Shown: piece by piece, positions 46,134-55,285 of the stretch
How the letters are laid out: each line of letters begins with the position of its first letter
How positions within the stretch are numbered: position 1 is the stretch's first letter
NCBI GenBank assembly: GCA_021789975.1
Contig: JAJYIT010000012.1
Location: 43,145 to 107,144 of the forward strand
DNA: 64,000 bases
Source of the DNA: Bacteroidota bacterium
Lineage (GTDB): Bacteria; Bacteroidota; Ignavibacteria; Kryptoniales; JAKASW01
Direction: 5' to 3'
The notes under the pieces: generated by a model
What the model saw: only the letters and a program-made list of their open reading frames with translations
The model's database searches: none
Told to the model about the DNA's origin: nothing
Position numbers and translations under genes: made by a program

Positions 46134-47699
46134 TCAAGCAGATTGGCGATTGATCAGAGCATCGGGTCTATCAGTTAGAATTTCATTCGTTTTTACCTCG
46201 CACATTTCAAACGTAACTACGAAAAACCTCTCGAAGAATGCACCGTGCACGCTTGACATTTTTACCGCGAACCCGGCTTCGCGAAATATGCCGATTATTC
46301 GATCACGACCGGATACCTCTGAGAACACTATCATGATAATCCCACCTTCGACCAAATGTGCAGCCGATTCCTGGGCAAATCGAGTGACGGTCGAGAAGGA
46401 TTCTCCCGCGTTGAAAGCTTGCTCGAACGTATCTCGCGCGGCTTTTGGATAGAACGGAATATTGAAGAAGATGCCATCGTACTTCTGGCCATCCAACGAG
46501 GAAAAGAGATTGGAATACACGATGTTCATTTCAATCGAGTTAAGCCGCGCGTTCTCTTTAGAAAGCTGCACCGCCGAAAGATTTATGTCAGCAGCTGTAG
46601 TACAGGCTCCCTGGCGTGCAGCTATTAGCCCAATCGCTCCGGTGCCTGTGCCCATATCGAGGATTTTCTTACCCTTCAATTGAAGTTTGGTTATTTCAGA
46701 CGCCAGTATTCTCGTGCTGTGAAATAGAGTAGGGTGGAATACTTCCGGCACTGTGTTGACCCGGCAGCTAAATACGGAGACTGTCCCCGGTCTTGCCATT
46801 CTTTTCAGAGCGTATGGCCTGTAGATACGGTTAAGCAACATTCTCATGGCCTTCCGAGACATAACAGAGGTGGAGGCAATTGATATCCCGCGAAACCGTA
46901 TCCGGGACAAATAGGATTTCAGCCTATCATAGCCATTTTCAATTTCCGCCCCCTCGTAATAGCTCGATGCATATTTAAGATATGAATTGACTTCTCTTAG
47001 GTGAACCGATCCGTCCAGTTCTTGTATTGTGGTTTTGTCAATCTTTTCACGTTTTTGCAATCTGACGACTCTTTCTCTCATGCTCCCCTCACCCTGCTTG
47101 AAATCGATGTCGCCGGTCGCCTTAAAGTTCCGGTAAAACAATTTCCATTGTTCGGAATATGGGTGCGAAATGTAGTCACACAGATCTTTCATTACATCAT
47201 CCGGAGTACGACAAAGGTCTTCGTATTTGATGATCTTGTTATCCCTTCTTGCCATGGCTTCCTTTACGAAGCCAGCATAACCTTCCAGTGCGACCATTTC
47301 CGAACCGGCACCTATGAAAATATCGATGGGATTTCTTACTAACGTGAATATCTTCAGCTCGCTCACCTCTTTGAGCTCATCAATTATCAGGAACTTGTTC
47401 GGGGGACGAAAGTGGTTCTTGTCCATTTTCCGGAAGTTTACGGTTGACCAATCACGAACAATTAACTTCCTATTGTTCTTGCTGCACCAATCGTTGCATT
47501 CCGAAATGATTCCCTTGAATTCTTTGCTCTGGATTTCGATCCCATACCAAGCCGCGCACTGCTTTGCCGCATCCATCTTTCTATTGCCGTTGTCCATCGG
47601 ATTTACTTCCGAGAGCATGACGACGTCATCGAACGAACCCAGACATCTGTTCAGCAGTGTTCCTCCCGACCTCGCGTAGCTCAGCATCAGGTAAATCAA
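46134..47699 (-). CDS. Sulfotransferase-methyltransferase fusion protein
   Basis: 521 residues. The first ~270 residues are a sulfotransferase-type domain: the 5'-phosphosulfate-binding loop SYARSGGT (7-14) and the 3'-phosphate-binding LVRNPIDIF block. A short linker leads to a class I methyltransferase domain from ~342 (ILDMGTGTGAIGLIAARQGA; motif IV NIPFYP in place of the NPPY of HemK-type enzymes). A PAPS-using sulfotransferase plus a SAM-using methyltransferase in one chain is unusual. TTG start at 47699 with GGGAG five bases upstream; ATG 47687 would remove part of the first beta strand. It lies 29 nt after the radical SAM gene. Confidence 0.8.
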   Translation of the reverse strand: MIYLMLSYARSGGTLLNRCLGSFDDVVMLSEVNPMDNGNRKMDAAKQCAAWYGIEIQSKEFKGIISECNDWCSKNNRKLIVRDWSTVNFRKMDKNHFRPPNKFLIIDELKEVSELKIFTLVRNPIDIFIGAGSEMVALEGYAGFVKEAMARRDNKIIKYEDLCRTPDDVMKDLCDYISHPYSEQWKLFYRNFKATGDIDFKQGEGSMRERVVRLQKREKIDKTTIQELDGSVHLREVNSYLKYASSYYEGAEIENGYDRLKSYLSRIRFRGISIASTSVMSRKAMRMLLNRIYRPYALKRMARPGTVSVFSCRVNTVPEVFHPTLFHSTRILASEITKLQLKGKKILDMGTGTGAIGLIAARQGACTTAADINLSAVQLSKENARLNSIEMNIVYSNLFSSLDGQKYDGIFFNIPFYPKAARDTFEQAFNAGESFSTVTRFAQESAAHLVEGGIIMIVFSEVSGRDRIIGIFREAGFAVKMSSVHGAFFERFFVVTFEMCEVKTNEILTDRPDALINRQSA

Positions 47700-47728
47700 G
47701 TTTCTCCCGCGTTGTTCGATAACATTGC

Positions 47729-49207
47729 TCAGAATCCCTCGATTTCCGGCTGACGGTATCTAAAGTAGTGCTGCAGTAACCTGATTTCGAAAGGGAATGA
47801 ATAGAGCTTTGTAAAGTAGCGCCAGGCGCCTGCCATCCTCAAAGTCGTTCTTTGATAAGATTTGAGTTTGATATCGGAGTTTGTCGGATATACAGCGTTG
47901 AGAACTTTTTCGAAACTTTTCACACGCTTGACGTGTCGAGGTTTAATCCACGGCGTCATAGGGTTTCGCCGCAGATCAAATTCTGCCCATTCAGGTCTTG
48001 ACCATTCTTCCAATTTTTCAGGAAACTTGAAGCCCCGCTCTTCAGCATTCGAAAAGATTGTCGAGCCTTCGACTGCGATCGGAGAATACATATAAATTAT
48101 TATCTCCGTCTGCTCGTTCCTTTTCTTGAGATCCCTAATGAAATTTATGTCCTTTTCAATAGACGCATCCACATCACCGCAAGGAATCCCGAAAACAAAT
48201 GAACATTCCGGTACTATTCCATGGCGCTTAAACTTTTCCACTACCTGGACGACTGTTTCTCCAGTTTGAGTACCTCCCTTGTTCATAGCTGCCAGGGTCG
48301 CGTCGTCACTTGATTCGGCTCCCATGAAAACCATTTTGAGTCCGGCCCGTTTCATTATGCTGAAAGTCTCATCGGAAAATTTGAGCAGCGTATCGGGTCT
48401 TCCTTCTCCCCACCAGGAGAAGCGGATCCCGCGTTTCAGAATTTGCTCCGAGAATTCGACGAGCCTTTTTTCGGAAGTAAAGAAGTTGTTGTCGTGAAAC
48501 TCGATCGCGTTTGCACCGTATTTCACCACCAATTCCTCGATGTCTTCTGCCATGCGTGAAGGACTCTTGGCGAGCCATCTCGCCTGATAAATCGGTACCA
48601 CGGCACAGAAGCCGCACTGGAAGGGACAACCATATGAAGAATGATATGAAAGAGTGCGTGTTCCAAGGTAGGTCTTGCTGGCGTACCCTTCTACTTCCAC
48701 CTTGCGGTAAGGCAGGGACGGCAGATCGTCCGGATGGATCAACTCCGCGTCGGGGTTGTGGCGTACCTGGCCATCAATTTCGTAAGAGAGATTCGGGACT
48801 CTGCTAAAATGCCCCTGTTGCATTATGGCTTCGACCAATTCCGGGAATGCCTTCTCGCATTGTCCGCGCATTACAAAATCAACAATCGGAGATTTCACGC
48901 ATACGTCTGTATGAGTTGAAGGAAAGTATCCACCCCAGACAATTCTAAGCGAGGGGAAACGCTGCTTCAGAATCCCGGATATCGGGATCGACTGTTGAAG
49001 CTGCGGCCCCGGCATTACAGTTATCCCTAGAATGTCTGCTTTCTGCTCGCCAATGACTTTTGATAGTATCGGCAGCGGGTCAGAGATGAAGTTCCCTTCG
49101 ATGATTTCGTAATCATACTTCCCTTCCAGCGTAGATCCGAGTGACAGCAATGAAAGCGGAAGTCGGTAATTGGAATGGCAGCTTCGAGGATTGAAAAGGA
49201 TAATCAT
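47729..49207 (-). CDS. B12-binding-domain radical SAM protein (cluster RSAM 1)
   Basis: 492 residues. The N-terminal ~120 residues form a cobalamin-binding-like Rossmann domain (ADILGITVMPGPQ and IVWGGYFPSTH; no DxHxxG, as in many class members). The radical SAM core carries Cys194, Cys198 and Cys201 in GCPFQCGFC, then GADFHD-like EFHDNNFFTSEKR, FMGAESSDD and FGIPCGD. A C-terminal helical tail includes TPWIKPRHVKRV. Such enzymes methylate unactivated carbons or do other radical steps. ATGA overlap with the upstream GT9 gene. Substrate unknown. Confidence 0.88.
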   Translation of the reverse strand: MIILFNPRSCHSNYRLPLSLLSLGSTLEGKYDYEIIEGNFISDPLPILSKVIGEQKADILGITVMPGPQLQQSIPISGILKQRFPSLRIVWGGYFPSTHTDVCVKSPIVDFVMRGQCEKAFPELVEAIMQQGHFSRVPNLSYEIDGQVRHNPDAELIHPDDLPSLPYRKVEVEGYASKTYLGTRTLSYHSSYGCPFQCGFCAVVPIYQARWLAKSPSRMAEDIEELVVKYGANAIEFHDNNFFTSEKRLVEFSEQILKRGIRFSWWGEGRPDTLLKFSDETFSIMKRAGLKMVFMGAESSDDATLAAMNKGGTQTGETVVQVVEKFKRHGIVPECSFVFGIPCGDVDASIEKDINFIRDLKKRNEQTEIIIYMYSPIAVEGSTIFSNAEERGFKFPEKLEEWSRPEWAEFDLRRNPMTPWIKPRHVKRVKSFEKVLNAVYPTNSDIKLKSYQRTTLRMAGAWRYFTKLYSFPFEIRLLQHYFRYRQPEIEGF

Positions 49208-50379
49208 GGGGTTACTCCGATAAAGTTTCGGTTCTCTCTCTCAGAAATTGTCTCTTTGATTGAACTAAGAAATCTATCGACCTGATCCATGATGTCTGAA
49301 GAGCGAATCTGTTTCATGCACTGCATATCGTTGATGCAGTTGACTGTCTTAAGATTGCTGACCGTCATGCAGGGGCTGCACCACAGACCGGCGTAAAAAG
49401 TGAGATGGTGATCGGCAAGGCTATCGTATCGTTTAGGCGTTTCAGGCCCGAAGAACGAAATCGTGGTGATGTTCAAAGCCGAGGCGATGTGCAACGGGCC
49501 CGAATCGTTCGTCACAACGAGATTTGATTCGCCTATCAACTGTATAAGCTGATTCGTTGTCAATTCCCCGCAGAGGTTTGTCACAGTGGATGAATTGTGA
49601 AACATCGAATGGAAGCGATTTGTGTATCCGCGTTCATCCGCCGATCCAATTAGATAAATGCTAGCGCCATGAACAGTTATGAGGCGCTCGGCAAGTTCTC
49701 TGAAGTTATCGGCGCCCCACCGCCGCTCGTGTGCAAGAGAGCTCGCGTTTATGTTTAGCACGACAGGGAAAAGTGCGTCAGTGGTCCGACTCTCCCCCTC
49801 CCTGATATGAAATGTCGCGAAACGGACAAGGCCCGACATGCCGGAAAGCCGAAGGAAATTTGCGGCCGTGTGGTCCGCCTCACGGAATTCGACTGTCCGT
49901 GTATAGAGTCTCGGCCGATGGCTGATCGTCTGACGAGGGTTCAAGGATGCTACGCGCTCGGGTGCACCCGATAAAAAACAGATTATGCTGGAGACGTTCG
50001 AAAAGAACTCGAGGTCATAAACGATGTCGAAATGAAGCTTCCGAATTCTCCACACCGTTGCAATCGTCGTGAGCAAGAATGATAGCAACGAGCGCAGGCT
50101 CACTGTATGCACACAATCTACTTCGTCAATGAGTGAGCATAGTTCAGCGTTGCTGTTCAGTGTGAGATAGTGGATTTCTGCTCGCGGCCATCGTTCTTTG
50201 AGTTTCACCAGCAATGGCGTCGAAAGCGTCACACTACCTATCCCCCAGAACTTGATCACGAGTATTCTCGCAGGTTCATTCATCCGCGGAGTTTCTCTAT
50301 TTCCAGCAAACATCCTCAGGATCACCAGAATTGCTCTGCCGACGTACTCGTCCGCAATCTTCATAAACTTGATAGTCAT
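49204..50379 (-). CDS. Glycosyltransferase family 9 (heptosyltransferase-like)
   Basis: 391 residues. GT-B fold with ILVIKFWGIGSVTLSTPLLVKLKERWP at the N-terminus, AEIHYLTLNSNAEL, and the family's nucleotide-sugar block VVTNDSGPLHIASALNITTISFFGPETPKRY. GT9 enzymes add heptose (or related sugars) to LPS inner core or glycolipid acceptors on the cytoplasmic face. A Cys-rich tail (WCSPCMTVSN, CINDMQCM) is often seen in this branch. ATGA overlaps on both sides tie it to the GT87-like gene before and the radical SAM gene after. Confidence 0.9.
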   Translation of the reverse strand: MTIKFMKIADEYVGRAILVILRMFAGNRETPRMNEPARILVIKFWGIGSVTLSTPLLVKLKERWPRAEIHYLTLNSNAELCSLIDEVDCVHTVSLRSLLSFLLTTIATVWRIRKLHFDIVYDLEFFSNVSSIICFLSGAPERVASLNPRQTISHRPRLYTRTVEFREADHTAANFLRLSGMSGLVRFATFHIREGESRTTDALFPVVLNINASSLAHERRWGADNFRELAERLITVHGASIYLIGSADERGYTNRFHSMFHNSSTVTNLCGELTTNQLIQLIGESNLVVTNDSGPLHIASALNITTISFFGPETPKRYDSLADHHLTFYAGLWCSPCMTVSNLKTVNCINDMQCMKQIRSSDIMDQVDRFLSSIKETISERENRNFIGVTP

Positions 50380-52133
50380 GGCTTAGGCAGCTCACCGACA
50401 GGGATATAGTATATCGTGGTGCAGTCAAATCCCCTGTCACGGTCCGACAGAAAATAGAGCCTGGAATCGTCTGAGGACCAGACCGGATCCATATTGTGGG
50501 AGCCTTCTTTCGCAACTTCCGAGATCCTTCCGTTTATATTGCTGCGCAGGAAGACCTGGTACGTGTTATCGACTGTTGAATCGAATGCAGTAAGCACCCC
50601 GTTCTTTGTCGTTTGTCGGGGATCTGTCATCAGCGACTCAGAGGGATGTCCGTTTCTCATTTCAATGTATCCTGTAGGAGTATCGCGCAAGTAATAGAGT
50701 GATCCACCATGATAAGATAGCCTTCTAATTATTAGGCCGGGGAGAGCTGCCCACTTTGCGCCGTCGGCATTGACTTGATGCGGCGAGCGGACAAATCCAA
50801 TTACGAGGCTCAAAGCTATTGCGCCTGCTGATAGAGTGGGAAAAAGCCTTCCTTTAAAAATGGCCGGTGGGAGAGCGGCCAAAAAGAATAGCGTCAACAT
50901 GAAGAGGCGAGAGTAAGCAATGAGCTGCAGAGCCGGATCGTTCCTGAGTACGTAAAGCTTGTAGAACGGTAGAACGTTTATCAAGATGTAGAATGTAATC
51001 AGAGTCGGTAGTCTGCGTCCGAGAAAGTCTGCCCCATCAGGCTCGATTTCCGCGCGGCCAAGTGAAACAAGAAGTACTATCGGAAGGATCAGCATAACCA
51101 GATGATAAGTAGCAGAAGCGGGCGCGATTGTCAGTCCGAATAGCGTGAGAAGCGAAATCCAGTATGCATCGTGAAATGCCTTTCCGAATGCTTTGGTGGC
51201 ATTGATCGCTAAAATGAGAAGTATCAGTCCGATCAGCGGAACAAACGACTTGAGCCAGTAACCCAGGAACGCTGCATGGATGATCGGATCTGGATTGAGT
51301 GTCTCGTTATACACGAACAGCCTGTTCAAAAGTGAATTGAAGGATTGGAAATTAATAGCGAACGGATCCTGGATGTGCCCTGCGAGGTGCTGGGGCAATA
51401 TCGCTCCGAAGTAGAATTCGTTCATCCTCGGGCCCGTCAGGACAAATCCTGCCGCAAAGACAAAGGCCGCAGCCCCCAGGGCACCGGCCACCAACCTCAG
51501 ATTCTTCTTAAGAAGGAAGTAAAGGACAAATAGTGCAGTGAAATATTTGACGGGCAAGATTAGGCCGAGCAGGATTCCTGCCGTGACGTGTTTCCCTTTC
51601 GATTCTGAAAGGAGGGCGGCGGCTATGAGTAAAGTCATCAAGATGTAGACTTGCCCTTCTCGTAAGTTGCTCCAGAGACTCAAGGAACTCAGGAATGTCA
51701 GCGAAGCGACGACGGCAAGTGGTAGACAAGTATAACGCCGAAGAATCCAGATGAGTGCCAAAACGCCCAGGACGTTAATCAGTATCACCCCAGTCCTCGC
51801 AGTCTCCGGAGAGAGCCAAGCAAGTGGTACCATGAGGAGAATAGTTGATGGCGGAAAAGGAATGAACGACGCAAGTGTACCACGAAAGTACTTATTGACA
51901 TTTTGCTGGAAGTCGTAGTAATCATACATGTTCACTTTGTCGAGCCTGCCCTCAAGAGCAAGACGCGAAGATGTATAGTAGTTGGCGAAGTCCCCCGGTC
52001 TGGATTTTAGCGCACACCAGCAACCGAAGTATAGGAATAGCACAGCGAAGACGATATTTATGAGGATCCCGATTTTTCCGCCGAAGTGCCGGATTACCCG
52101 ACCACCCTTCAGATAACCTCCGTCAGACATCAT
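50376..52133 (-). CDS. Polytopic GT87-like (DUF2029) glycosyltransferase with C-terminal propeller-like tail
   Basis: 585 residues from ATG 52133, which overlaps the stop of the methyltransferase gene (ATGA); a GTG 13 codons upstream is rejected for that reason. About 11-13 membrane helices (e.g. IGILINIVFAVLFLYFG, TGVILINVLGVLALIWIL) with the extracytoplasmic YDYYDFQQNVNKYFRGTLASFIPFPPS loop typical of GT-C/GT87 mannosyltransferases that use polyprenyl-phosphate sugars. The last ~130 residues are soluble and end in a TolB/WD-like repeat (NMDPVWSSDDSRLYFLSDRD). That tail is not part of GT87. Confidence 0.8.
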   Translation of the reverse strand: MMSDGGYLKGGRVIRHFGGKIGILINIVFAVLFLYFGCWCALKSRPGDFANYYTSSRLALEGRLDKVNMYDYYDFQQNVNKYFRGTLASFIPFPPSTILLMVPLAWLSPETARTGVILINVLGVLALIWILRRYTCLPLAVVASLTFLSSLSLWSNLREGQVYILMTLLIAAALLSESKGKHVTAGILLGLILPVKYFTALFVLYFLLKKNLRLVAGALGAAAFVFAAGFVLTGPRMNEFYFGAILPQHLAGHIQDPFAINFQSFNSLLNRLFVYNETLNPDPIIHAAFLGYWLKSFVPLIGLILLILAINATKAFGKAFHDAYWISLLTLFGLTIAPASATYHLVMLILPIVLLVSLGRAEIEPDGADFLGRRLPTLITFYILINVLPFYKLYVLRNDPALQLIAYSRLFMLTLFFLAALPPAIFKGRLFPTLSAGAIALSLVIGFVRSPHQVNADGAKWAALPGLIIRRLSYHGGSLYYLRDTPTGYIEMRNGHPSESLMTDPRQTTKNGVLTAFDSTVDNTYQVFLRSNINGRISEVAKEGSHNMDPVWSSDDSRLYFLSDRDRGFDCTTIYYIPVGELPKP

Positions 52134-52939
52134 GGCTTGTATCGCATCGAGATTATGTAGTGGTCTGCCCACGAGTTGAAGGGCGGATACCGTGAAACAT
52201 GGTCCTCCACCAGTGCAAGTCCGCGGACCAGCGCATGATGCTTGGAGAAGAACCTGTCGAAGTTCGGCGGCGGTGCGACCGAGCTCAATCCAAGAATGGC
52301 GATCCGATCATAACTGCGCCCAAATTCCTTTATGAGCTTCCCGGGACGGTAGTAGAATACCGGGAAATGAACTCCTTCGACGTTAGCATCTGTGCCTTTC
52401 TTCAATCGGCGGAATGCCATTTTGAAATTTCCTTTGAAAGCCGCGGCTACCTCCCAGGGACTTAATGGCGGCATCACCACGAGCGTGACAACGCCTCCAG
52501 GTTTGAGCAATCTTTCAAACTGTCGGATGACCGCTCCCGGGTCGGAGGTAAAGTTCAACCCGCCGAAGTTCGAAAAAATGTGATCAAAACTGCGCTCTGG
52601 AAGGTCCGCGAGTTGCATGAACGACCGTTGCTCAAGTGTAATCCTACCTTCAAATTCTGTCTTGGAGACTTTCACACGCAGTTTATCGAGCATCGCCTGG
52701 GAAATGTCGATCGCATACACAAACATACCTTGCTTGGCGAAAAACAGCGCGTCGATGCCGGTCCCGGCATTCAGATCGAGGAGACTTTGACCCGACTCTG
52801 TTAAAGACTCCATATGCCAGTGTACTATCCTTCTCATTCTCTTGAGAATTGCATTGCCTTTCTCGTAATTATCGAATGCATTGGACTGTGAGTCATATGC
52901 TCTCGCTATCGCTGCTGTTCCGATTCTGTTAGGAATCAT
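52130..52939 (-). CDS. Class I SAM-dependent methyltransferase (cluster methyltransferase 2)
   Basis: 269 residues. Motif I reads LLDLNAGTGIDALFFAKQG (~53-71), then FVYAIDISQAMLDKLRVK, FDHIFSNFGGLNF and LLKPGGVVTLVVMPP. Motif I has Asn-Ala in place of the usual Gly-Cys/Ser, a mild variation. The C-terminal part (RPGKLIKEFGRSYDRIAILGLSSVAPP) is shared in style with class I enzymes acting on lipids or glycans. ATGA overlaps with both neighbours. Paralogue of the gene at 45190. Confidence 0.86.
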   Translation of the reverse strand: MIPNRIGTAAIARAYDSQSNAFDNYEKGNAILKRMRRIVHWHMESLTESGQSLLDLNAGTGIDALFFAKQGMFVYAIDISQAMLDKLRVKVSKTEFEGRITLEQRSFMQLADLPERSFDHIFSNFGGLNFTSDPGAVIRQFERLLKPGGVVTLVVMPPLSPWEVAAAFKGNFKMAFRRLKKGTDANVEGVHFPVFYYRPGKLIKEFGRSYDRIAILGLSSVAPPPNFDRFFSKHHALVRGLALVEDHVSRYPPFNSWADHYIISMRYKP

Positions 52940-54399
52940 TGCTGATGTTCTGGTTGAGAGACGATACGGTTGGGATTCTTTTTCCTCCTAAGACGCACGA
53001 GAATTGCGAAGTAAGGGAGAACGGCGGCATTGAATAAGAACGCCAAGGCGGTCCTAATCGATATTCTCTCCGCCCGAGAGAGAATACGCCGCAATCGATG
53101 TGAAGAATGGATCAGTCTGTGTAGTGCCCGATAGAATGACGGCTTGAACTCCCCTGGGAAAAGGAGCGCAAGGTCATCGCTATCGTACCAGTTCAACTTG
53201 TCGCCAAGTTTATTTTTCACTGCCGAGTAAAAAGCCGTATCCGGCAACGGGTACGAAACCGATATCCCGATCTCATCGGGAGATTCCTCTTTCAAAAGAC
53301 TCATAGTCTTTTTGATATCCAAGTAAGATTCCCCCGGATAACCAAATTGGAGAAAGTAGCCTACTCTCATGTCACACTCTTTCAGTTTCTTCGTAGCGAT
53401 CCGTGCCTGCTCAACTGTAGTTCCCTTTTCCATGGCATCTAACACCGCCTGCGATCCGCTTTCCACACCGAGCCAAACTGTCTCGCATCCGGACCGTGAG
53501 AGATTATTGAAGCTATTCTCTTTTACCAACAAGTCCGGCCGTGAGAGGCACTTATACCGTAAGCTGAGTCCAGCATTTTCCACCTCTGCCGCAAATTCTT
53601 CCAACCATCCCGGGCGCAGACCGAAGATATCGTCGCAGAACCAGATGTGGTCAGGATTGTAGTGCTGCTTCAGGAAGGTCATTTCCTCGACGACGTTGCG
53701 CGGCGACCGGGAATGATATGAGCGTCCATAAATCGGCTTGGCACACCAGTTACAGCCAAAAGGACACCCACGCGTTGTAACCATGTTCATGGAAAAGTAG
53801 CCATGTATTTCCCATGCCATTTTGTATCTCTCGACATCTACTAGATCCCATGCCGGGAAAGGCAGCCTATCGAGGTCTTTGATAAGCCCGCGTGGCTGGT
53901 CCACGTATAGATGTCCCCCTCTCTTTTGGATTGTGCCGGGAACGCGGGTCAACCGATCACCTCTAAGGACAGATGTGCAGAGTTCCAGCAGGGTCTCTTC
54001 ACCTTCCCCCTTTATCACGAAATCGGCACCGTGTGCTAAGTAATCATCTGCGTGGTTGACAGAATCTGGCGAAAAGACAACAGACACAATCCCACGGGAC
54101 TTAACAATATCCAGCATCTGGTAAGCAGCTGTCCTCATTCGAGATAGACACATCTTCGTCAGGTAGTTAAAGCTATCATCATAGATCGCAACGATTTTTG
54201 GAGAGTAGGTTCGGATATACTCACTGAGTTCATCCTCCGACCCAGAGAGCATGGAGTCGAAAAGTGCTACCTTCAAACCAGCTTCCCTCAGAACACTTGC
54301 CGCATAAAGGGTCCCGAGGGGTGGGTATGGCTGCATATTCCGCCACTGTTTTCTATCGAACATCATGAAATAGGAATGTGTCAGCAGAACGTCAATCAT
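52936..54399 (-). CDS. B12-binding-domain radical SAM protein (cluster RSAM 2)
   Basis: 487 residues from ATG 54399, overlapping the nucleotidyltransferase gene by 8 nt. N-terminal cobalamin-binding-like domain with YPPLGTLYAASVLREAG and GADFVIKGEGEETL, then the radical SAM core with Cys212, Cys216 and Cys219 (GCPFGCNWC) followed by AKPIYGRSYHSRSP, the block typical of the BchE/HpnJ-like group, and WLGVESGSQ. A helical C-terminal tail ends in a hydrophobic helix (FLFNAAVLPYFAILVRLRRKK), possibly a membrane contact. Only modestly similar to RSAM 1. Substrate unknown. Confidence 0.88.
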   Translation of the reverse strand: MIDVLLTHSYFMMFDRKQWRNMQPYPPLGTLYAASVLREAGLKVALFDSMLSGSEDELSEYIRTYSPKIVAIYDDSFNYLTKMCLSRMRTAAYQMLDIVKSRGIVSVVFSPDSVNHADDYLAHGADFVIKGEGEETLLELCTSVLRGDRLTRVPGTIQKRGGHLYVDQPRGLIKDLDRLPFPAWDLVDVERYKMAWEIHGYFSMNMVTTRGCPFGCNWCAKPIYGRSYHSRSPRNVVEEMTFLKQHYNPDHIWFCDDIFGLRPGWLEEFAAEVENAGLSLRYKCLSRPDLLVKENSFNNLSRSGCETVWLGVESGSQAVLDAMEKGTTVEQARIATKKLKECDMRVGYFLQFGYPGESYLDIKKTMSLLKEESPDEIGISVSYPLPDTAFYSAVKNKLGDKLNWYDSDDLALLFPGEFKPSFYRALHRLIHSSHRLRRILSRAERISIRTALAFLFNAAVLPYFAILVRLRRKKNPNRIVSQPEHQQ

Positions 54400-55285
54400 C
54401 AATTCTAGTAATCCTGTTCAACTTTTCTAGCTTCAGCCTTTTCTCGTATGCATCCAGTGTACTCGACTGAAAATCGTTCGGGTGGACTTTAGAGGAGTCA
54501 CGGGTTGATCTGAACATAAGAGATCTCTTCTCCTCCGGAACTTCAGCGTAGCGCCGGATCCACACGCCGGAAAAGTATTTCAGCAACCTCCCGTCAAGTT
54601 TAGTTGCGATACCGTCGTTCAAGCCCTTTTCGAAAAATCTCTGAATTGTTGACCTCTTCTCTGCAGATATTCCCTCATCGAAACTGAAGTTCGGATAAAA
54701 ATGGAGAATCCATTCATTCGCATGCAACAATTCAAATAATTCCAGCCTGTTGTAAAGCGAAAGGAGGGTTACCATCTCTGTAGCTACAAAGACGTTCCGA
54801 TCTGGAATCTGTAGGTGCGACTCGCTCACAAAATAGTTCAAGCATAGGAACTTCTTCCCATTTAGGAGAAATAGCTTCTTAAAAAGCGTTAGGATGGCTC
54901 TGCATAACCAAAGCCGATTCTCTTGCGTTACTATAAACAAATCTATGTCTGCACTGCCATCATTTACCCTCTTGCTTAATGAACCGGAGAGATACACACC
55001 CCTAACGTAAGGAAAGTGTCTCAAAGCCCAACCCACAACGTAGGAGGCTCTAATCATCGAGATAGCCTTTCTTTCCCTTCTTCGCCTCAGCGCCGCAATC
55101 TCGCCATCCGTTCTTAAGTGATATAAGCCTTGATCGGATCTAATAGGCAAACTATCCAGCTTGGCATCAAAAACAGCCCGGGGGATTTTGCAGGGCAGGA
55201 AGCGGAACAGTTCGTCGGCCGTAAGCGGATGATCGAATATGTCGAAATAGAGAAGTGTCGCTCGGACGTTCTGCGCAAAGTCCAT
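54392..55285 (-). CDS. Nucleotidyltransferase-fold protein with N-terminal helical domain
   Basis: 297 residues from ATG 55285. An N-terminal winged-helix-like segment (residues ~5-60; FDIFDHPLTADELFRFL) precedes a pol-beta-type nucleotidyltransferase domain with the G-S motif and two metal Asp residues: YLSGSLSKRVNDGSADIDLFIV (Gly101, Ser102, Asp113, Asp115). The C-terminal half is helical. It could activate a small substrate with NTP or modify a protein or RNA. It is the first sizeable gene of the cluster and overlaps the radical SAM gene, so I place it in the same pathway. Confidence 0.75.
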   Translation of the reverse strand: MDFAQNVRATLLYFDIFDHPLTADELFRFLPCKIPRAVFDAKLDSLPIRSDQGLYHLRTDGEIAALRRRRERKAISMIRASYVVGWALRHFPYVRGVYLSGSLSKRVNDGSADIDLFIVTQENRLWLCRAILTLFKKLFLLNGKKFLCLNYFVSESHLQIPDRNVFVATEMVTLLSLYNRLELFELLHANEWILHFYPNFSFDEGISAEKRSTIQRFFEKGLNDGIATKLDGRLLKYFSGVWIRRYAEVPEEKRSLMFRSTRDSSKVHPNDFQSSTLDAYEKRLKLEKLNRITRIDD

